A stretch of DNA of 64,000 nt from CAWGLW01 sp963823525 (GTDB lineage Bacteria > Pseudomonadota > Gammaproteobacteria > Steroidobacterales > Steroidobacteraceae), in NCBI GenBank assembly GCA_963823525.1, contig CAWGLW010000004.1, positions 62,001-126,000 on the forward strand. Reading direction: 5' to 3'. Each line of letters opens with the position of its first letter. Positions within the stretch are counted from its first letter, which is position 1. The notes beneath the pieces are model-generated. The model worked only from the letters and a program-made list of their open reading frames with translations. It was not told where the DNA came from and searched no databases. The translations under genes were made by a program, and so were the position numbers. Below are positions 18,806-27,463 of the stretch, in pieces.

Positions 18806-19596
18806 TCCGGCCTCAACGGCTGCGCCCGGGCGGCCAGTTCAGTCTCGAGCTCAACGAGCTTCGCCTTGATCGTCGCAGCATTCTCCGGTCCCATCCGAAT
18901 CAGTGCTTTCTGACCCGCCGATCGTGCCTCGAGCGAGGGGTCCGCATACTTATAGAGCACGTGCGGCCGCACCAGCCGGATCGGGCCGGAAACCTCCGGT
19001 GTCGCAAGCAGGTGGCCGATCACCTCCATCAGCCGATTATGGAACTGCTGATCCGGGTAGCCGAGTTCCTCGTAGGCTTGTTGGAAGAGCGGGTAATAAC
19101 GCACGTAGAGGTCGGCCAGTTGCCCGGCATCCGCGCCCCGGATGAGACCGACGAACGGTTCGTAGCGGGCGAAGTTAGCCGAATCGATCACGGTCTCCTC
19201 TCCACGACTCAGTACCTGGAAACTGCCACCCAGCGCCGGAACCGCCCTGACGCGCATGTTGACGCTCTCTCTGGGCAGGTTATCGACGGTAATCACCAGC
19301 TTGCGCACCACGGCCTCCCCGACCAGGAACCGTTCGATCGCCTCCTCGCCCAGCGCTGTGCCAGCTGACTGCCGGACCGACGCGTCACTGTCATCGAGAG
19401 CCGGCAGCGGCTCGAGTTCATCCTCGGCTGGACCCGGCGGAGCCATCTGCACCGGCGGCGGCGTGACTTCAGCCGGAGCCGTAACGGGCGCCTCGGAGAC
19501 CGGCATCACGGTCTCAGATTTCCGCGTGAAATAGTAGTACGCAATCGCCAGCCCGATGAGGACCGGGATGACCAGCCATAGGGACCTGCTTTTCAT
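18802..19596 (-). CDS. DUF3014 membrane-anchored protein
   Basis: 264 residues. One N-terminal helix (SLWLVIPVLIGLAIAYYYF), a proline-rich periplasmic linker (about 30-65), then a conserved domain with EEAIERFLVGEAVVRKLVI, NLPRESVNMRVRAVPALGG, YVRYYPLFQQAYEELGY and RLMEVIGHLL, the DUF3014 pattern. Function unknown. AGGA stands seven bases before the ATG. It starts the overlapping operon DUF3014-DUF5329-EEP-PLD. Confidence 0.85.
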   Translation of the reverse strand: MKSRSLWLVIPVLIGLAIAYYYFTRKSETVMPVSEAPVTAPAEVTPPPVQMAPPGPAEDELEPLPALDDSDASVRQSAGTALGEEAIERFLVGEAVVRKLVITVDNLPRESVNMRVRAVPALGGSFQVLSRGEETVIDSANFARYEPFVGLIRGADAGQLADLYVRYYPLFQQAYEELGYPDQQFHNRLMEVIGHLLATPEVSGPIRLVRPHVLYKYADPSLEARSAGQKALIRMGPENAATIKAKLVELETELAARAQPLRPE

Positions 19597-19692
19597 GATT
19601 TTCCTGCCCGAGTAAGCATCCTCTGCATTATGGACCCCAACCGCCGGAAATCGTTCGAAAAACGGCCCAGGCAGCGGGCACTAACCGCAACC

Positions 19693-20457
19693 TCACCCAT
19701 CCGGAGGTGTCGCCGGCCGACTCCGGGCCAGCAGGTCGTAAAATCGGCCCTGTCCGTTGCCCTTCAGCGCATCGACGATCATCCCGTCCGGATCGCATTC
19801 GCTGGCGTGCGCGAGCAGGCGCTCGAAACTGTAAATATAAGACTCGCTGTGCCGGGTTCGGACTGGCGTCCCGAACAGCAGCGCGCGCGCGGCCTCCGGG
19901 TCCTCGCTCTCGGTGGAGATGTACAGCAGGATCATGCGGCGGCTGAAAAGGGAAGTCTCGCCACCGGCGAGGCGCGTCCAGAGCTCATCCATTTCATCGG
20001 CCGAAACGAGCCCGGAGCCCGGTGGGCCCTGGCTGGAAAGAAACAGCATGCCGGCCGTCACCTCGAGCTGCAGCGTGACCATCTGAGCGACGCCGATGAA
20101 CGTGTCCTGGCGCGCATGTAGCTCGTTGGCCGCAATCGCCTGGGTCTGGATTTCAGCCTGTTCGGCAGCCCGAAGCATGATTTCGTGTTGCTTCTGGATC
20201 GCCCGGTTGTTCGCCGAGAGCTCCGTCTGCTGCAGAAACAGGCCCAGCACGAGCCAGAGGAATGCCAGGGGCGCAAAGGCGCCGTCGAGAAACTCACCCA
20301 TCGAGCCAGGCGTCTGCTTGAAGAAATTGCCCCAGCCGAATGTGATGCCGACATACGCGACACCGGCCGCCAGCCAGAGGACCGTCAGAACGAGCCCCAT
20401 TTGCACGCGTCGATCGCGCCTGGGCGTTTCCTGGATTGAACTTTCCTGCTTTATCAC
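19693..20457 (-). CDS. Two-helix membrane protein of unknown function
   Basis: 254 residues from a GTG; an ATG 19 codons in is an alternative. Two helices (GLVLTVLWLAAGVAYVGITF and FAPLAFLWLVLGLFL) are followed by a likely coiled coil (LSANNRAIQKQHEIMLRAAEQAEIQ, split here: charged heptads about 80-110) and a soluble C-terminal domain with paired acidic loops. This layout is seen in many uncharacterised proteins that sit beside effectors or sensors, but I recognise no family. 96 bases separate it from DUF3014 in the same direction. Confidence 0.6.
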   Translation of the reverse strand: MIKQESSIQETPRRDRRVQMGLVLTVLWLAAGVAYVGITFGWGNFFKQTPGSMGEFLDGAFAPLAFLWLVLGLFLQQTELSANNRAIQKQHEIMLRAAEQAEIQTQAIAANELHARQDTFIGVAQMVTLQLEVTAGMLFLSSQGPPGSGLVSADEMDELWTRLAGGETSLFSRRMILLYISTESEDPEAARALLFGTPVRTRHSESYIYSFERLLAHASECDPDGMIVDALKGNGQGRFYDLLARSRPATPPDG

Positions 20458-20589
20458 GAATGCGCACCCGAGATTACGCCTGCACCTGGCAGGGTGCGGC
20501 TGGATTTAGACATCGAGTCACCCTATTCTGCAAGGATAACAGCGGATCCGACACCGCGCTTTGCACTGACCAAGGGAGCGAATAAGCCA

Positions 20590-22347
20590 ATGAATTACTT
20601 CGAGGCGAAGCCGACCGCCGTTCTTCTTCTGACGTTGTTTGGTCTGCTCTCGTGCAAGCAGGCGAATGAACCGGGCGGCAGCTCCACTGTCGGCTCCCAG
20701 CCCGTCACATCGCCGGCCGAACCTTCGGCCACCTCCGGAAGTACGTCGGGTCCCACCGTGACGGGCACCGGCAGCGCGACAGAATCGAACGCCGAGCGTC
20801 CGGTGGCTCGCATCAACGTCCCGGCGCCCGGCACGGCCATCGCGCTGGAATCGGTTGCGAGCCGGACCGCGCGCAGTGGCAAGCCGAACATCCTGATCAT
20901 CATGGGCGACGACATCGGCTTCTGGAACCTCAGCTACAACAGTCGCGGCATGATGGGTTACCAGACGCCCAATATCGACCGGATCGCACACGAGGGCATC
21001 GGCTTTACCGACTACTACGCCGAGCAGTCCTGCACGGCGGGACGATCCGCGTTTATCACGGGACAGATGCCGATTCGCACGGGTTTGACGAAGGTCGGTA
21101 TGCCCGGCGCGGACCTCGGCCTCAGAAAAGAAGACCCCACGCTGGCGGGACTGCTCAAACCGATGGGCTACGCGACCGGTCAGTTTGGAAAAAACCACCT
21201 CGGTGACCGTGACGAGTTCCTGCCGACCAATCACGGCTTTGATGAGTTCTTCGGCAATCTCTATCACCTCAACGCCGAGGAAACTCCAGAGCACCCGCTC
21301 TACCCCCAGGACCCCGCATTTCGAAAGCAGTTCGGGCCACGCGGTGTCATCCGCTCCAGCGCCGACGGGCGCATCGAAGACACCGGGCCGCTGACCAGGA
21401 AGCGCATGGAAACCGTCGACGAGGAGTTTATTTCTGCCGCGATGGACTTCATCGACCGCAGCGTCTCTGCGAAAAAACCATTCCTGGCCTGGGTCAACAC
21501 GACACGGATGCACTACTACACGCACGTGCCCGATTCTTACCTCGGCAAATCGGGCCTGAACTTCTATGCCGATGGCATGATGCAGCATGACGATGATGTC
21601 GGAAAGCTCCTGCAACAGCTCGACGACCTCGGGATTGCCGAGAACACGATCGTCATTTACACCACTGACAACGGACCGCACTACAACATGTGGCCCGACG
21701 GCGGTGTCGCGCCCTTCCGAGGTGAGAAAAACACAAACTGGGAAGGCGGCTTTCGAGTCCCCTTCCTGATTCGCTGGCCGGGCGTGCTTCAGGCCGGGCA
21801 AACGATTAACGAGATCGCTTCGCACACCGACTGGGTGCCGACACTGATGGCGGCGGCCGGCGAACCCGATATCACGCAGAAACTTCTGCAAGGGCACGCA
21901 GCCGGAAACATGACTTACCGGGTGCACCTCGATGGCTACAACCTGTTGCCAATGCTGACCGGCCAGGGCGGCCAGTGGCCACGCAACGAATTCTTTTACT
22001 GGAGCGACGACGGCGACCTGCTGGCAATCCGCGACGGGCGCTGGAAGCTGGTCTTCATGGAGCAGCGGGCCAGGCAATTCGCCGTGTGGGCTGAACCTTT
22101 CGTGAAACTGAGGGTCCCGATGCTTTTCGACCTGCGCATGGATCCATTCGAAAGGGCATCCACGGACACCAACACCTACTATGAATGGGCCGAGCGGATC
22201 CTGCAGTTCCAGGCCGTACCCGCACAGGTGAAGGCGGCGCAGATGCTGGCGACATTCCGCGAGTATCCGCCGCGCCAGAAACCAGCGTCTTTCAACCTTG
22301 ACCGGGTCATGGAACAGATGATGGCCGCTCCGGAGCAGAAGAAATGA
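20590..22347 (+). CDS. Sulfatase (arylsulfatase-type), predicted lipoprotein
   Basis: 585 residues from the ATG at MNYFEAKPTAVLLL, which is preceded by GGGAGC; an upstream in-frame start lies outside the signal peptide. The lipobox FGLLSC predicts lipidation, then a low-complexity Ser/Thr linker. The sulfatase domain shows LIIMGDDIGFWN (metal Asp pair), CTAGRSAFITGQ (the Cys that is converted to formylglycine), GKNHLGDRDEF and TTDNGPHYNMW. It hydrolyses sulfate esters outside the inner membrane. No sulfatase-maturing enzyme is adjacent. It sits 86 bases upstream of the MoxR operon in the same direction. Confidence 0.9.
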   Translation: MNYFEAKPTAVLLLTLFGLLSCKQANEPGGSSTVGSQPVTSPAEPSATSGSTSGPTVTGTGSATESNAERPVARINVPAPGTAIALESVASRTARSGKPNILIIMGDDIGFWNLSYNSRGMMGYQTPNIDRIAHEGIGFTDYYAEQSCTAGRSAFITGQMPIRTGLTKVGMPGADLGLRKEDPTLAGLLKPMGYATGQFGKNHLGDRDEFLPTNHGFDEFFGNLYHLNAEETPEHPLYPQDPAFRKQFGPRGVIRSSADGRIEDTGPLTRKRMETVDEEFISAAMDFIDRSVSAKKPFLAWVNTTRMHYYTHVPDSYLGKSGLNFYADGMMQHDDDVGKLLQQLDDLGIAENTIVIYTTDNGPHYNMWPDGGVAPFRGEKNTNWEGGFRVPFLIRWPGVLQAGQTINEIASHTDWVPTLMAAAGEPDITQKLLQGHAAGNMTYRVHLDGYNLLPMLTGQGGQWPRNEFFYWSDDGDLLAIRDGRWKLVFMEQRARQFAVWAEPFVKLRVPMLFDLRMDPFERASTDTNTYYEWAERILQFQAVPAQVKAAQMLATFREYPPRQKPASFNLDRVMEQMMAAPEQKK

Positions 22348-22433
22348 GGGCTTCCACTTCACGAGGATTTCCTGGCAGGCGGGCTTGCCGGCTCGCCGCT
22401 GGCGTTTCGGCTTCCGGCTGACAGGATCGGCGA

Positions 22434-23396
22434 ATGACAAATCGTGAAGCGTTACGTGGTATCGAAGCGCGGATGAATGAGGCCATCATCGGTCAGCAGG
22501 AAGTCGTCCAGGCTTTGCTGCTGGCCCTGCTGGCGGACGGCAACGTCCTGATGGAGGGCTTGCCCGGCACCGCAAAGACGCGATCGATCAAGACGCTCGC
22601 CAGGACGATTGACTCGACGTTCAGTCGCGTTCAATTCACGCCGGACCTTCTGCCGTCAGATGTCACCGGTTCAGACATTTACCATGAGCAGCGGGGCACT
22701 TTCGAATTTCAGCAGGGCCCCATTTTCGGCAACCTCGTACTGGCCGACGAGGTTAACCGGGCACCTGCAAAGGTCCAGGCCGCGCTGCTGGAGGCAATGG
22801 AAGAGCGCCAGGTCACGGTCGCCGGCAAGACCCATACGCTGCCCGAGTTGTTCCTGGTGCTCGCGACGCAGAACCCGATCGAGCAGGAAGGCACGTACCC
22901 GCTGCCGGAGGCGCAGATGGACCGCTTCCTGTTACAGGTACTTGTGCCCTACCCGCCGGCCGACAAAGAGGCCGAGATACTGCGGCTGGTCAGAAGCGAA
23001 AAAGCCAACACGGACCCCGCACCCCCGCCGGTTCCGGTGCCGCAGTCAACGATCTTCGCCGCGCGCCGCGAAGTCAGCGGCGTGCACGTCTCCGAGGCCG
23101 CGGAGGCCTATATGGTCGATGTCGTCGTGGCCAGCCGGGAACCGCAACGCTACGGGGACGACCTGGCCCGGTGGGTACGCCTCGGAGCCAGTCCACGAGG
23201 GACGCTGGCGCTGGACGCCGTTGCACGCGCCCATGCCTGGCTGCACGGCAGGGATTTCGTCACCCCCGATGACATCCGCAACGTGGCCACCAGCTGCCTG
23301 CGTCACCGCGTACACCTGAGTTATGAAGCCGAAGCAGAAGGCGTCAGCGGTGACGACGTAATCCGAATGATTCTCGACAAGGTGGCCACGGTTTGA
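22434..23396 (+). CDS. MoxR-family AAA+ ATPase
   Basis: 320 residues. Walker A GLPGTAKTRS at 42-51, Walker B and sensor region NLVLADEVNRAPAKVQAA, sensor-1 LVLATQNPIEQEGTYPLPEAQ with the Arg finger nearby, and the C-terminal lid VTPDDIRNVATSCLRHR. MoxR proteins act as chaperone-type ATPases that activate or insert metal into partners carrying vWA domains. The next five genes encode these partners. AGGA precedes the ATG by seven bases. First gene of the operon. Confidence 0.93.
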   Translation: MTNREALRGIEARMNEAIIGQQEVVQALLLALLADGNVLMEGLPGTAKTRSIKTLARTIDSTFSRVQFTPDLLPSDVTGSDIYHEQRGTFEFQQGPIFGNLVLADEVNRAPAKVQAALLEAMEERQVTVAGKTHTLPELFLVLATQNPIEQEGTYPLPEAQMDRFLLQVLVPYPPADKEAEILRLVRSEKANTDPAPPPVPVPQSTIFAARREVSGVHVSEAAEAYMVDVVVASREPQRYGDDLARWVRLGASPRGTLALDAVARAHAWLHGRDFVTPDDIRNVATSCLRHRVHLSYEAEAEGVSGDDVIRMILDKVATV

Positions 23397-23399
23397 GAT

Positions 23400-24368
23400 A
23401 TGGCACACGCCTCTACCGCAGCAGGCAGACCTGAACGCCCGGCCCGGGAAGAGCCTTCGGGCAGTCACGTCAGCCTGGCTCAACTCAGCCGCATGGAGTT
23501 TGCCGCTCGCAGCATCAGCCTGCTGCCGCGGCAGCCGGTTCGAAGTCTGCTCAGCGGTCGTCACGGCACGCGACTGCGCGGGCGCGGATTGACGTTCGAA
23601 GAGATTCGCCAGTACCGGCCGGGTGACGACATTCGCTCGATGGACTGGAAGGCCACGGCACGATTGCGCGAGCCCCATGTCCGTGTATTCAGCGAGGAAC
23701 GCGACCGACCGACCCTGCTGCTCGTGGATCAGCGCTCGCTGATGTTTTTCGGCAGCGAGCGGGCCACCAAGTCCGTTGTCGCGGCCACGATCGCGGCAAT
23801 CGTCGCGTGGTCCTCACTGGCCTCCGGTGATCGCGTCGGCGCCGTCATCATCGGGGATGAGGAATGCGTCGAGATCAAGCCGCACCGCAGTCGGCGTAAT
23901 GTGCTTCGCATACTTGGCGAGATTGCACGACTCAACGCGCTGCTCCCCGGTCCGCGCAGCCTGCGCGCACAGGAGCAGTTCCACCATGCATTCGAGCGGG
24001 TCCTGCGCCACCAGCCGCACGACGGCATGGTGTTCGCGGCGCTCGGTTTCTATGGCCTGGATGCACGGACCGCTGAACTTGCCACGCGGATAGCGGCTCA
24101 CAACGACGTACTGCTCGCGCTCACCTACGATCCACTGGAAGCGGTCCTGCCCGCCGGCGATGGCATGGTGGCCAGTGACGGGATGCTGGAGGTTGGAATC
24201 CCCCGATCGGCTGAGTTCGCGCGACAATACCGGCAGGCGACCCTGCAACGTCTGGCCAACATACGCGCCCTGCTGAGACGCCTGCGCGTTCCCGTCGTTC
24301 CGGTCTGCACCGCGGACCCGGTGCTCGATCAGCTCGAGGAGCTTTTTGGACTGAGACGACATGCCTGA
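23400..24368 (+). CDS. DUF58 domain protein (vWA-like)
   Basis: 322 residues. The hallmark LTFEEIRQYRPGDDIRSMDWKA is followed by VRVFSEERDRPTLLLVDQRSLMFFG, in which a D-x-x-S pair stands where a vWA metal site would be. DUF58 proteins are nearly always encoded beside MoxR. It is cytoplasmic with no membrane helix. Only three bases separate it from the MoxR stop, and its 3' end overlaps DUF4381 by eight bases. Confidence 0.9.
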   Translation: MAHASTAAGRPERPAREEPSGSHVSLAQLSRMEFAARSISLLPRQPVRSLLSGRHGTRLRGRGLTFEEIRQYRPGDDIRSMDWKATARLREPHVRVFSEERDRPTLLLVDQRSLMFFGSERATKSVVAATIAAIVAWSSLASGDRVGAVIIGDEECVEIKPHRSRRNVLRILGEIARLNALLPGPRSLRAQEQFHHAFERVLRHQPHDGMVFAALGFYGLDARTAELATRIAAHNDVLLALTYDPLEAVLPAGDGMVASDGMLEVGIPRSAEFARQYRQATLQRLANIRALLRRLRVPVVPVCTADPVLDQLEELFGLRRHA

Positions 24369-24852
24369 GGATCCGGCCAGTCTTGCCAACCTGCAGGACA
24401 TCGCAATGCCACCGGAAATCTCCTGGTGGCCGTTGGCACCGGGATGGTACCTGCTCATCGCTGCCACGCTGCTCTGTCTGGGCTGGTTCGGATGGCGCAG
24501 CTGGCGACAGTATCGGCGCAATGTGTATCGACGCGCCGCGCTGGCTGAACTCGATGTCATCGCAACCCGCGTGACGACAAAGAGCACCGACAGTTCGATC
24601 GCAACGGAACTCGGCGGACTGTTGCGGCGCACGGCGCTCGCCGTGGCGCCTCGCGAAGCCGTCGCTGCGCGCCATGGTGCCGCATGGCATGCGTTCCTGA
24701 ACGAGCGGCTGCCGGCAGCACAGCACAGGTCCTGGGACTGGATCGAGCGCGCCTATCGGTCTGGCCGGCCGATCGGAGAGCAGGAAGCCGAGCACTGGAT
24801 GCAGAGCACGCGCGCCTGGATCACGCATCACCGGGGCGAAGACGCATGCTGA
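24361..24852 (+). CDS. DUF4381 membrane protein
   Basis: 163 residues. The start PEDPASLANLQDIAMPPEISWWPLAPGWY leads into one helix (LLIAATLLCLGWFGW) and an Arg-rich helical tail with ELGGLLRRTALAVAPREAVA, all as in DUF4381, a standard member of Bat/MoxR operons (split: sequence given in parts). It probably anchors the complex. It overlaps the BatA start by seven bases. Confidence 0.87.
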   Translation: MPEDPASLANLQDIAMPPEISWWPLAPGWYLLIAATLLCLGWFGWRSWRQYRRNVYRRAALAELDVIATRVTTKSTDSSIATELGGLLRRTALAVAPREAVAARHGAAWHAFLNERLPAAQHRSWDWIERAYRSGRPIGEQEAEHWMQSTRAWITHHRGEDAC

Positions 24853-25904
24853 GCTTCGCCTACCCATGGCTTTTCTGGCTCTTGCCCCTGCCAGCTGCCG
24901 TCTGGTGGCTGGTTCCGGCGCGCCGGAACCGACGCATGGCGGTGCGTGTCTCCTTCATGTCCACGCTGGAGGATTTGATCGGTTCGAGCCCTGTACGCGT
25001 CGGTACAAGCGCAGGCGCCCTGCGCCTGCTGACCCGGGCCTTGCTCTGGAGCCTGCTGGTCACTGCGATCGCACGGCCGCAGTGGCTTGAGCCGCCGATC
25101 ACCCGGGAGCAACCCACTCGCGACCTGTTATTGCTGGTGGATCTTTCAGGCTCTATGGAGCACGAGGATTTCACCAGTGTGTCGGGTGCCACCGTCGATC
25201 GCCTCAGCGCGGTGAAAGAAGTGCTGACCGATTTCCTGCGGCATCGCCAGGGCGATCGCGTTGGACTCGTCGTCTTTGGCGACGCGGCGTACGTGCAGTC
25301 GCCGTTTACCACAGACCTCGAACTGACCCGGCAATTACTCGACGAAGTGCAGGCGCGCATGGCCGGCCCGCGAACTGCGCTCGGAGATGCGGTCGGGCTC
25401 GGAATTACGCTGTTTGAGCACAGTGAACTGCCAACCCGGACAATGATCGCGCTGACCGACGGAAACGATACGGCCAGCGCCGTGCCACCGTCGAAAGCGG
25501 CCGATGTCGCGGCGGACCGCGGTATTACGATTCACACCGTCGTGGTCGGCGACCCGACATCGGTCGGAGAAGAAAAAATCGACGAGATCACATTGCGGGA
25601 GGTTGCGGAAAAGACCGGAGGCCGGTTCTTTGCTGCCAGCGACCGCGAGCAACTGGCGGGAATATACGCCGAACTTGATGCACTGGAGACCGTCTCGGTA
25701 AATACGATCTCGCACCGCACCCGGATCGAGCTGTACTGGCTGCCAATGGGCATTGCCCTCCTGCTGTCGTTGCTGGGCGAATCGATCCGCTGGTGGTTTT
25801 CGAGCCGGCGCCAGCGAATAAATCTGTCCGAAACCGCCGCACTGCATCGCGTGCGTGTAAACGCCCGCACGGGCGAACTCGAACTGGAGCGGGCATCGCA
25901 GTGA
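24846..25904 (+). CDS. BatA-like vWA membrane protein
   Basis: 352 residues from MLSFAYPWLFWLL; longer upstream starts would run inside DUF4381. Two N-terminal helices, a vWA domain with an intact metal site (LLLLVDLSGSMEHED, Asp99-Ser101-Ser103) and MIDAS helpers FTTDLELTR and LTDGNDTASA, then a C-terminal helix (LYWLPMGIALLLSLLG). Such proteins, with MoxR, have been tied to stress tolerance and periplasmic protein handling. Its stop overlaps the next start as GTGA. Confidence 0.9.
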   Translation: MLSFAYPWLFWLLPLPAAVWWLVPARRNRRMAVRVSFMSTLEDLIGSSPVRVGTSAGALRLLTRALLWSLLVTAIARPQWLEPPITREQPTRDLLLLVDLSGSMEHEDFTSVSGATVDRLSAVKEVLTDFLRHRQGDRVGLVVFGDAAYVQSPFTTDLELTRQLLDEVQARMAGPRTALGDAVGLGITLFEHSELPTRTMIALTDGNDTASAVPPSKAADVAADRGITIHTVVVGDPTSVGEEKIDEITLREVAEKTGGRFFAASDREQLAGIYAELDALETVSVNTISHRTRIELYWLPMGIALLLSLLGESIRWWFSSRRQRINLSETAALHRVRVNARTGELELERASQ

Positions 25905-27463
25905 ACGTTCTGTCCGATTTCCACTTTCTGCGGCCGCTCTGGCTTCTCCTTTTGCCTCTGATCGGGCTGCTGTCGTGGCAGCTGCGACGCGGCACCGACC
26001 CGCTGCGCGGCTGGCGAAGATTGATCGAACCGGGCTTGCTGAGCTCGCTGACGGTGGGCGGGGATCACCGCGGCAGCGTCGCCCGATATGCATTGCCCGC
26101 GGCCTGGCTGATCGCCCTGATCGCCGTCGCCGGGCCGACCTGGCAACGGGCGCCCTCGCCTTTCGGAGATAACGACGTTCCGGTCATGCTGGTCATGAAA
26201 GCAACGCAGAGCATGAACGCGGCCGACCTGGCCCCGAGCCGGCAGGCGCGGGCGCATCTGGAAATCGCCGATCTCGCCACCGAGCGACCGGGATTGCCCC
26301 TCGGCCTGGTTGCCTATGCCGGCACCGCCCACCTCGCCCTGCCGCCGACCCGTGACGTCGGACTGGTTGCATCGATGGCCGGCTATATTGACTCGCAGGT
26401 CATGCCCGTTCCTGGCGATGACCTGGCCGCCGCGCTGTCGCTGGCCGCACGGAGCCTCGCCGGAGGTGAATCCAGCGGCCTGATCGTACTGCTGGCAGAC
26501 TCGGTTCAAGGCGACCAGCGAAGTGCGTTACAGGCTTTTCGAGCGCAGTACCCGGCGCCGGTCGCGATACTGCCGCTGCCCGGTGCCGGCGCGAGCGACG
26601 ATTCGCTGCAGGCAGCGGCCCGCCTGCTGGGTGCCGACGTGGTTCGCCTGAGCGCCGATCAGGCCGATTCACGCAAGCTGGTCCGTCTCGCCGCGGCCGT
26701 ACCGGCCGGTGCAGTCGCCGGTGAAGGCAATACGCGGTGGCAGGAATCGGGCTACTGGCTCGTTCCGCTGATTGCTCCGCTGTTGTTGCTTGGTTTTCGA
26801 CGCCGCGCGCATGTCGCCTCGATGCTCGTGCTGGCCGTGCTTTGCAGCGTCCCGACTGGCCGGGCCGAGGCACAACAGGGCGACCTTCTGTTCAGCGCGG
26901 ACCAGATGGGTCAGCGACTCTTTGCACGCGGCGAATATCTCGCGGCGGCCGAACACTTCGCCGACTCACAATGGAAGGGCGTTGCCTACTATCGTGCCGG
27001 TGAGTTCGAGCAAGCCGAGCAGGCGTTCGCACGCGGCGTAACGGCCGAGGACTTCTACAATCGTGGCAACGCCTTGCTGATGCAGGGCAAGTACGCGGAG
27101 GCCATCAGCCAGTATGACCAGGCACTGGACCTGCGAAATAACTGGGTGCAGGCGGCAAAGAATCGTGAACTTGCCCAGGTTCGTGCCGAGCGCATGCACA
27201 AAGAAGCAGGCGACATGACCGGCGGCAAGATGGGGGCTGACGGTGTCGTCTTCGATCTCGATAAAAGCGCGGAGAACGCGGGCCAAGAGACCGTCCTGGG
27301 TACCCGCGACGAACCGTTCGACGACGAGACACTCGAGGCCCTCTGGTTGAGGAACGTGCAGACGGAACCCGGGGACTTTCTGCGCTCGAAATTTTCGTAC
27401 CAGGTCGCGGAAGAACAGGCGGTGCGCGAGCAAGGCGGAGCGTCGCGGAATCCTCCGCCGTGA
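25901..27463 (+). CDS. BatB/BatC fusion: degenerate vWA plus TPR
   Basis: 520 residues, GTG start overlapping the BatA stop. Two N-terminal helices, a vWA-like domain, a helix near 290-310 and a C-terminal TPR part (YYRAGEFEQAEQAFARG, FYNRGNALLMQGKYAEA). In most genomes BatB (vWA) and BatC (TPR) are separate. The metal-site motif reads VMKATQSMN, so the first Asp is Lys100 and the first Ser is Thr102, while Ser104 and later LLADSVQGD remain. Metal binding is therefore doubtful. The C-terminus is charged and probably cytoplasmic or periplasmic scaffold; topology is inferred. Confidence 0.85.
   Translation: MNVLSDFHFLRPLWLLLLPLIGLLSWQLRRGTDPLRGWRRLIEPGLLSSLTVGGDHRGSVARYALPAAWLIALIAVAGPTWQRAPSPFGDNDVPVMLVMKATQSMNAADLAPSRQARAHLEIADLATERPGLPLGLVAYAGTAHLALPPTRDVGLVASMAGYIDSQVMPVPGDDLAAALSLAARSLAGGESSGLIVLLADSVQGDQRSALQAFRAQYPAPVAILPLPGAGASDDSLQAAARLLGADVVRLSADQADSRKLVRLAAAVPAGAVAGEGNTRWQESGYWLVPLIAPLLLLGFRRRAHVASMLVLAVLCSVPTGRAEAQQGDLLFSADQMGQRLFARGEYLAAAEHFADSQWKGVAYYRAGEFEQAEQAFARGVTAEDFYNRGNALLMQGKYAEAISQYDQALDLRNNWVQAAKNRELAQVRAERMHKEAGDMTGGKMGADGVVFDLDKSAENAGQETVLGTRDEPFDDETLEALWLRNVQTEPGDFLRSKFSYQVAEEQAVREQGGASRNPPP

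Noticed and set aside
20518..22440. 640-codon minus-strand frame over the sulfatase
   Set aside because: Shadow of the sulfatase gene with no domain pattern.
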